From Algoriphagus litoralis (GTDB lineage: Bacteria > Bacteroidota > Bacteroidia > Cytophagales > Cyclobacteriaceae): a DNA stretch of 64,000 nucleotides. Positions within the stretch are counted from its first letter, which is position 1, and each line of letters opens with the position of its first letter. The notes under the pieces are model-generated. The model was given only the letters and a program-made list of their open reading frames with translations, was not told the DNA's origin and did no database searches. Positions 61,765-64,000 of this stretch are shown in pieces. The position numbers were made by a program, and so were the translations under genes. The DNA lies in contig NZ_QGOL01000008.1 in NCBI RefSeq assembly GCF_003259255.1, forward strand, positions 186,001-250,000, in the 5' to 3' direction.

Positions 61765-62846
61765 ATCTCAATTAAGTCAACATAAGCATTATAAATGAAA
61801 AAATCTTCTCCAAGATAATTTTCGCATATTCCAGACAACAGAAATCCTGTGGGTGTTGACAGTGCAAATGCCCAATCCGAATTATAAATATCACTTACTT
61901 CAATTTCTTCAAGCTTTTCAAGGTTCTTATCAAATAAAATTACAGAATATTTTCTATCACAAGCATCCTTTGAATTAACAGATAATTCATGAATTACAAT
62001 TCTAGAAAAAATATCTAAATCCTTATGATATGAAATCGGCCCGTATTTGTTAGAATAATAAAACAATTTAAAAACCTCATATCGATCTTCACGATCAGAA
62101 AAAGGTGCTGGCAATTTAAAAATATTACTTTCAACTTTTTTTGATTGAAAATCCTTAAAATTATTAAGATTGTATGAAATCAATTCATCGCTCAATGGAT
62201 ACCCAATAATTAATTTATCTTCATATATCAGATTAAACGGGACTTGAAACTCTTTCGGATAATTTCCTCTAGCGTCCAAAATTTCTTTAGGATAAGTTCC
62301 AAAGAAATCAGTTACTTTCATTTGATTAAAATCATAAACCGCAAATGTTGTTAACTTTTCATCTATCATTTCCTTTTGAAAGTATGAAAGGTCTCCTTTT
62401 GTTAGAGAAACGATCATTTTTGAAGGAGAAATAAAATGTCCGCTTGATTTTCGATTATCAACTATATAATAATCAGAAAGATTAAGAGGATAGAATGTTG
62501 TCTTTCCATCAGCGAATTCTATAAATCCATTTCTTTTTTCCGAATGCCCTATAATCGAATTTTTAAATGGATTTAATGAAATAGTGCCTATATCATTCAC
62601 CTCATATTCTGGAAATTCAATGATAGAATCACGGGAAAAATCATTTTCATTTAAAACCAATATTTTGTTAGATACATTTGTCACTAAGGCTGAATTATCC
62701 CACTTAAAAGTGGTGGAAAACTGTGTAGAAAATTCAATTGGAATTGAAGTATTGAACTTGTTTTTCAATACTACTTTATAATTGTTTGTTCTTTTTCCTT
62801 CGCATCCAACTATAAGAAACAGGACAAATAGAAAATATTTACTCAT
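61761..62846 (-). CDS. DUF4221-like propeller lipoprotein
   Basis: From the ATG at 62846 the protein has 361 residues and a lipobox ending in Val-Gly-Cys. The 'YYSNKYGPISYHKDLDIFSRIVIHEL' segment is similar to DUF4221 proteins, which fold as six-bladed propellers. The function is unknown. It lies just downstream of the small secreted peptide gene, with a hairpin between, and is coupled to the next gene by a 4-bp overlap. Confidence 0.75.
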   Translation of the reverse strand: MSKYFLFVLFLIVGCEGKRTNNYKVVLKNKFNTSIPIEFSTQFSTTFKWDNSALVTNVSNKILVLNENDFSRDSIIEFPEYEVNDIGTISLNPFKNSIIGHSEKRNGFIEFADGKTTFYPLNLSDYYIVDNRKSSGHFISPSKMIVSLTKGDLSYFQKEMIDEKLTTFAVYDFNQMKVTDFFGTYPKEILDARGNYPKEFQVPFNLIYEDKLIIGYPLSDELISYNLNNFKDFQSKKVESNIFKLPAPFSDREDRYEVFKLFYYSNKYGPISYHKDLDIFSRIVIHELSVNSKDACDRKYSVILFDKNLEKLEEIEVSDIYNSDWAFALSTPTGFLLSGICENYLGEDFFIYNAYVDLIEI

Positions 62847-62862
62847 ATAAATCATTTAGAAA

Positions 62863-62885
62863 CACCTGCCCTCTGAGGACAGGTG
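62863..62885. terminator. Intercistronic hairpin between peptide and propeller genes
   Basis: CACCTG / CAGGTG (62863-62868, 62880-62885) encloses CCTC/GAGG with one mismatch. The tail is only weakly T-rich, so it may partly attenuate or process the mRNA. Confidence 0.5.
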
Positions 62886-62910
62886 ATATTTGGTTAGAAT
62901 TAATCTCCAA

Positions 62911-63129
62911 TTATGGAGCTATTACCGGTGCAGGAACTGATTGGTACGTACCTATTGTGCAAGAACCAAATATTGTTTTTTCGCACTTCTCTACTGCATA
63001 AATTTCACCGTTTAACACAATGGTATCTTTAAATTTCCATTCACCCTTATCATCAATAACTTGACTAGTTGAGTTTTCTGAGATACCGACAAAGCAAAGG
63101 AATAAAAAGGGGAAAATAAGTTTTTTCAT
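62911..63129 (-). CDS. Small secreted peptide
   Basis: From the ATG at 63129 the gene encodes 72 residues. Residues 1-22 form a signal peptide ending near SENSTSQ; the mature part of about 50 residues holds two cysteines (C49, C57) around KTIFGS. The end is Pro-rich (SVPAPVIAP). A longer frame to 63216 would use a TTG and pass through a G9 tract, and is less likely. The pairing with propeller lipoproteins recalls NVEALT peptide loci, but that motif is absent. Confidence 0.65.
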   Translation of the reverse strand: MKKLIFPFLFLCFVGISENSTSQVIDDKGEWKFKDTIVLNGEIYAVEKCEKTIFGSCTIGTYQSVPAPVIAP

Positions 63130-63199
63130 GTTTTCAAAGTTTTTAAAATTTAACAAATTGATTAAAAAGCTCGCCGCGCGATGAACTTGAACTAAATAT

Positions 63200-63208
63200 C
63201 CCCCCCCC
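63200..63208. repeat. Homopolymeric C9/G9 tract
   Basis: Nine consecutive C's on the plus strand (G9 on the coding strand) lie 71 bp upstream of the peptide ATG, in AT-rich DNA. Such tracts are prone to slippage. Confidence 0.7.
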
Positions 63209-63390
63209 AGTTTCAAAAAGTCAAGACTTCAACTGAAATTTATTTTTCATGAAATCGTAACTAGTTGATTTTCAATGAAATTATTTTTAAATTCCTAGTT
63301 GAATTCAATTTTCAACTTGTTGGTATACAGTGAGTTGTTTAAAAGTTAAATTATAGTTTCAAAAATTAGATTTTTGCTAGAAATACCCAC

Positions 63391-63419
63391 AAAAAATCCC
63401 CGACAAGTAGCCGGGGATT
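63391..63419 (-). terminator. Likely htpG terminator
   Basis: AATCCCCG / CGGGGATT (63395-63402, 63412-63419) forms an 8-bp stem, followed on the reverse strand by a T-run (A's at 63391-63396). It is about 150 bp past the htpG stop. Confidence 0.7.
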
Positions 63420-63489
63420 GAGTGAACCTTTGATTATAACTTTTCAACTTTGCTACCACTAACGGATAAATTTTGGAAAGCAGAAAGTG

Positions 63490-63562
63490 TGTCAGTCCGA
63501 GCACCCGGCAGACGTGAGTCTGACGGTTCGAGGACCCTTCGACTCCGCTCAGGGTGACATAA
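63490..63562. repeat. REP-like intergenic repeat
   Basis: The motif CCCTTCGACTCCGCTCAGGG, followed by TGACA, is a strong copy of the dispersed family. It is preceded by GTCAGTCCGAGCACCCGGCA and a GTCTGACGG inverted partner. Confidence 0.6.
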
Positions 63563-63567
63563 GACTA

Positions 63568-64000
63568 TTAAATCATCTCCACACTTCTTTTCACAAAGGC
63601 AGTCAGGTCTTTGCCCGTCAGTAGCCCTTGTGAAAGCAATGCCAAATCAAAGGCCTGCTTAGCCAGTCGCTCTTTCTCTTCTTTAGACTCAGCTTTCAGT
63701 ACTTTATCTACCAGAGGATGGTTGCCGTTGATGGCGACTTTGTAGCTGTCAGGTAAGCTGCCGTAGAAGCTCATCGGGCCACCGCCGGTCTGTGCCATAT
63801 CCTTCATCCGACGCATCCATTCTTCCATCGTGATGGTTACTGGCATCTCTTCCGGACTCAAACCCTCCACCTCCACGGTGTAGTTTTTGTTGTTGATGGC
63901 CTTTTCGAAGAGTTCTTTCACCGATTTGCTTTGCTCTTCGGTCAGCAGATTAGCATAGGCTGAATCAGTTTGAATCAGTTTCTCGACTACATCAGCATCC
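63568..64000 (-). CDS. htpG: Molecular chaperone HtpG (Hsp90), C-terminal part
   Basis: The reverse-strand frame is open to the window edge and gives the last 143 residues of HtpG. It carries the C-terminal dimerisation domain: 'MPVTITMEEWMRRMKDM', 'YKVAINGNHPLVDKVL' and the ending 'LLSQGLLTGKDLTAFVKRSVEMI'. HtpG is the cytosolic Hsp90 ATPase chaperone. The ATPase N-domain lies outside the window. Confidence 0.92.
   Translation of the reverse strand, partial: DADVVEKLIQTDSAYANLLTEEQSKSVKELFEKAINNKNYTVEVEGLSPEEMPVTITMEEWMRRMKDMAQTGGGPMSFYGSLPDSYKVAINGNHPLVDKVLKAESKEEKERLAKQAFDLALLSQGLLTGKDLTAFVKRSVEMI

Larger units (their letters stand above)
63130..63567. other. Gene-less region between the peptide gene and htpG
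   Basis: This 438-bp stretch holds the G9 tract, AT-rich sequence with no ORF, the htpG terminator and a REP-like repeat near 63480-63562. Nothing else is supported. Confidence 0.5.

Overview
The window reads as a chromosomal segment of a Bacteroidota bacterium, most like the Cytophagales (Cyclobacteriaceae, Algoriphagus-like). The grounds are a protein with a type IX secretion C-terminal sorting tail, many short-lipobox lipoproteins, Tat-exported Gfo/Idh/MocA oxidoreductases, a GreA-like small protein, DUF4199/DUF2061/DUF4221-type proteins, a sulfite reductase with a C-terminal HEPN-like domain, and at least one promoter of the TTTG-N19-TAnnTTTG type used by the Bacteroidota primary sigma factor. 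The taxon is inferred from gene content only.

Layout. 0-7 kb: end of a TPR protein, a small lipoprotein, panB-phosphoribosyltransferase-rsgA, waaA, and an overlapping trio (low-molecular-weight phosphatase, fructosamine kinase, GNAT). 7-14 kb: an exported oxidoreductase, monofunctional aspartate kinase, fbp, and two tandem PQQ-type sugar dehydrogenase lipoproteins. 13.5-20 kb: a phospholipid module (gpsA with a PlsB-like acyltransferase), polyprenyl diphosphate synthase, a GH43 lipoprotein and a self-regulating-looking Fic protein. 20-25.5 kb: the thrA-thrB-thrC operon, preceded by a 37-residue leader ORF ending in five consecutive Thr codons. 25.5-31.5 kb: housekeeping and stress genes (META lipoprotein, Gre-like, SDR, MscS channel, alkyltransferase-like protein, symporter, clpS, recR) and tRNA-Ala(GGC). 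31.4-39.3 kb: a complete assimilatory sulfate reduction set: an Rrf2 regulator with a palindromic site, DUF2061, APS-type reductase, cysD, cysN, siroheme sulfite reductase with a HEPN-like tail, cobA and a CysG-N-type dehydrogenase; metK follows. 41-57 kb: sugar-type oxidoreductase/isomerase pair, flotillin plus NfeD-like partner, a gene split by a MITE-like element, an S9 peptidase, an amidohydrolase lipoprotein and a T9SS-exported FG-GAP protein. 56-64 kb: murF, DUF2461, HAD phosphatase, then an AT-rich cluster of beta-propeller-type lipoproteins with a small secreted peptide, and the 3' end of htpG.

How the genes work together. CysD/CysN make APS, the two-Cys-pair reductase yields sulfite without needing CysC, and the siroheme reductase makes sulfide, with CobA and the CysG-N-like enzyme supplying its cofactor. 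Aspartate-family flux is fed by a separate LysC and by ThrA, and drained by ThrB/ThrC. GpsA supplies glycerol-3-phosphate to the overlapping acyltransferase gene.

The items most worth follow-up are the threonine leader, the tandem 11-bp palindromes at the fic start, the MITE insertion with its target duplication, the Rrf2 palindrome before the sulfur genes, and the AT-rich peptide/propeller cluster with a nine-G tract upstream.
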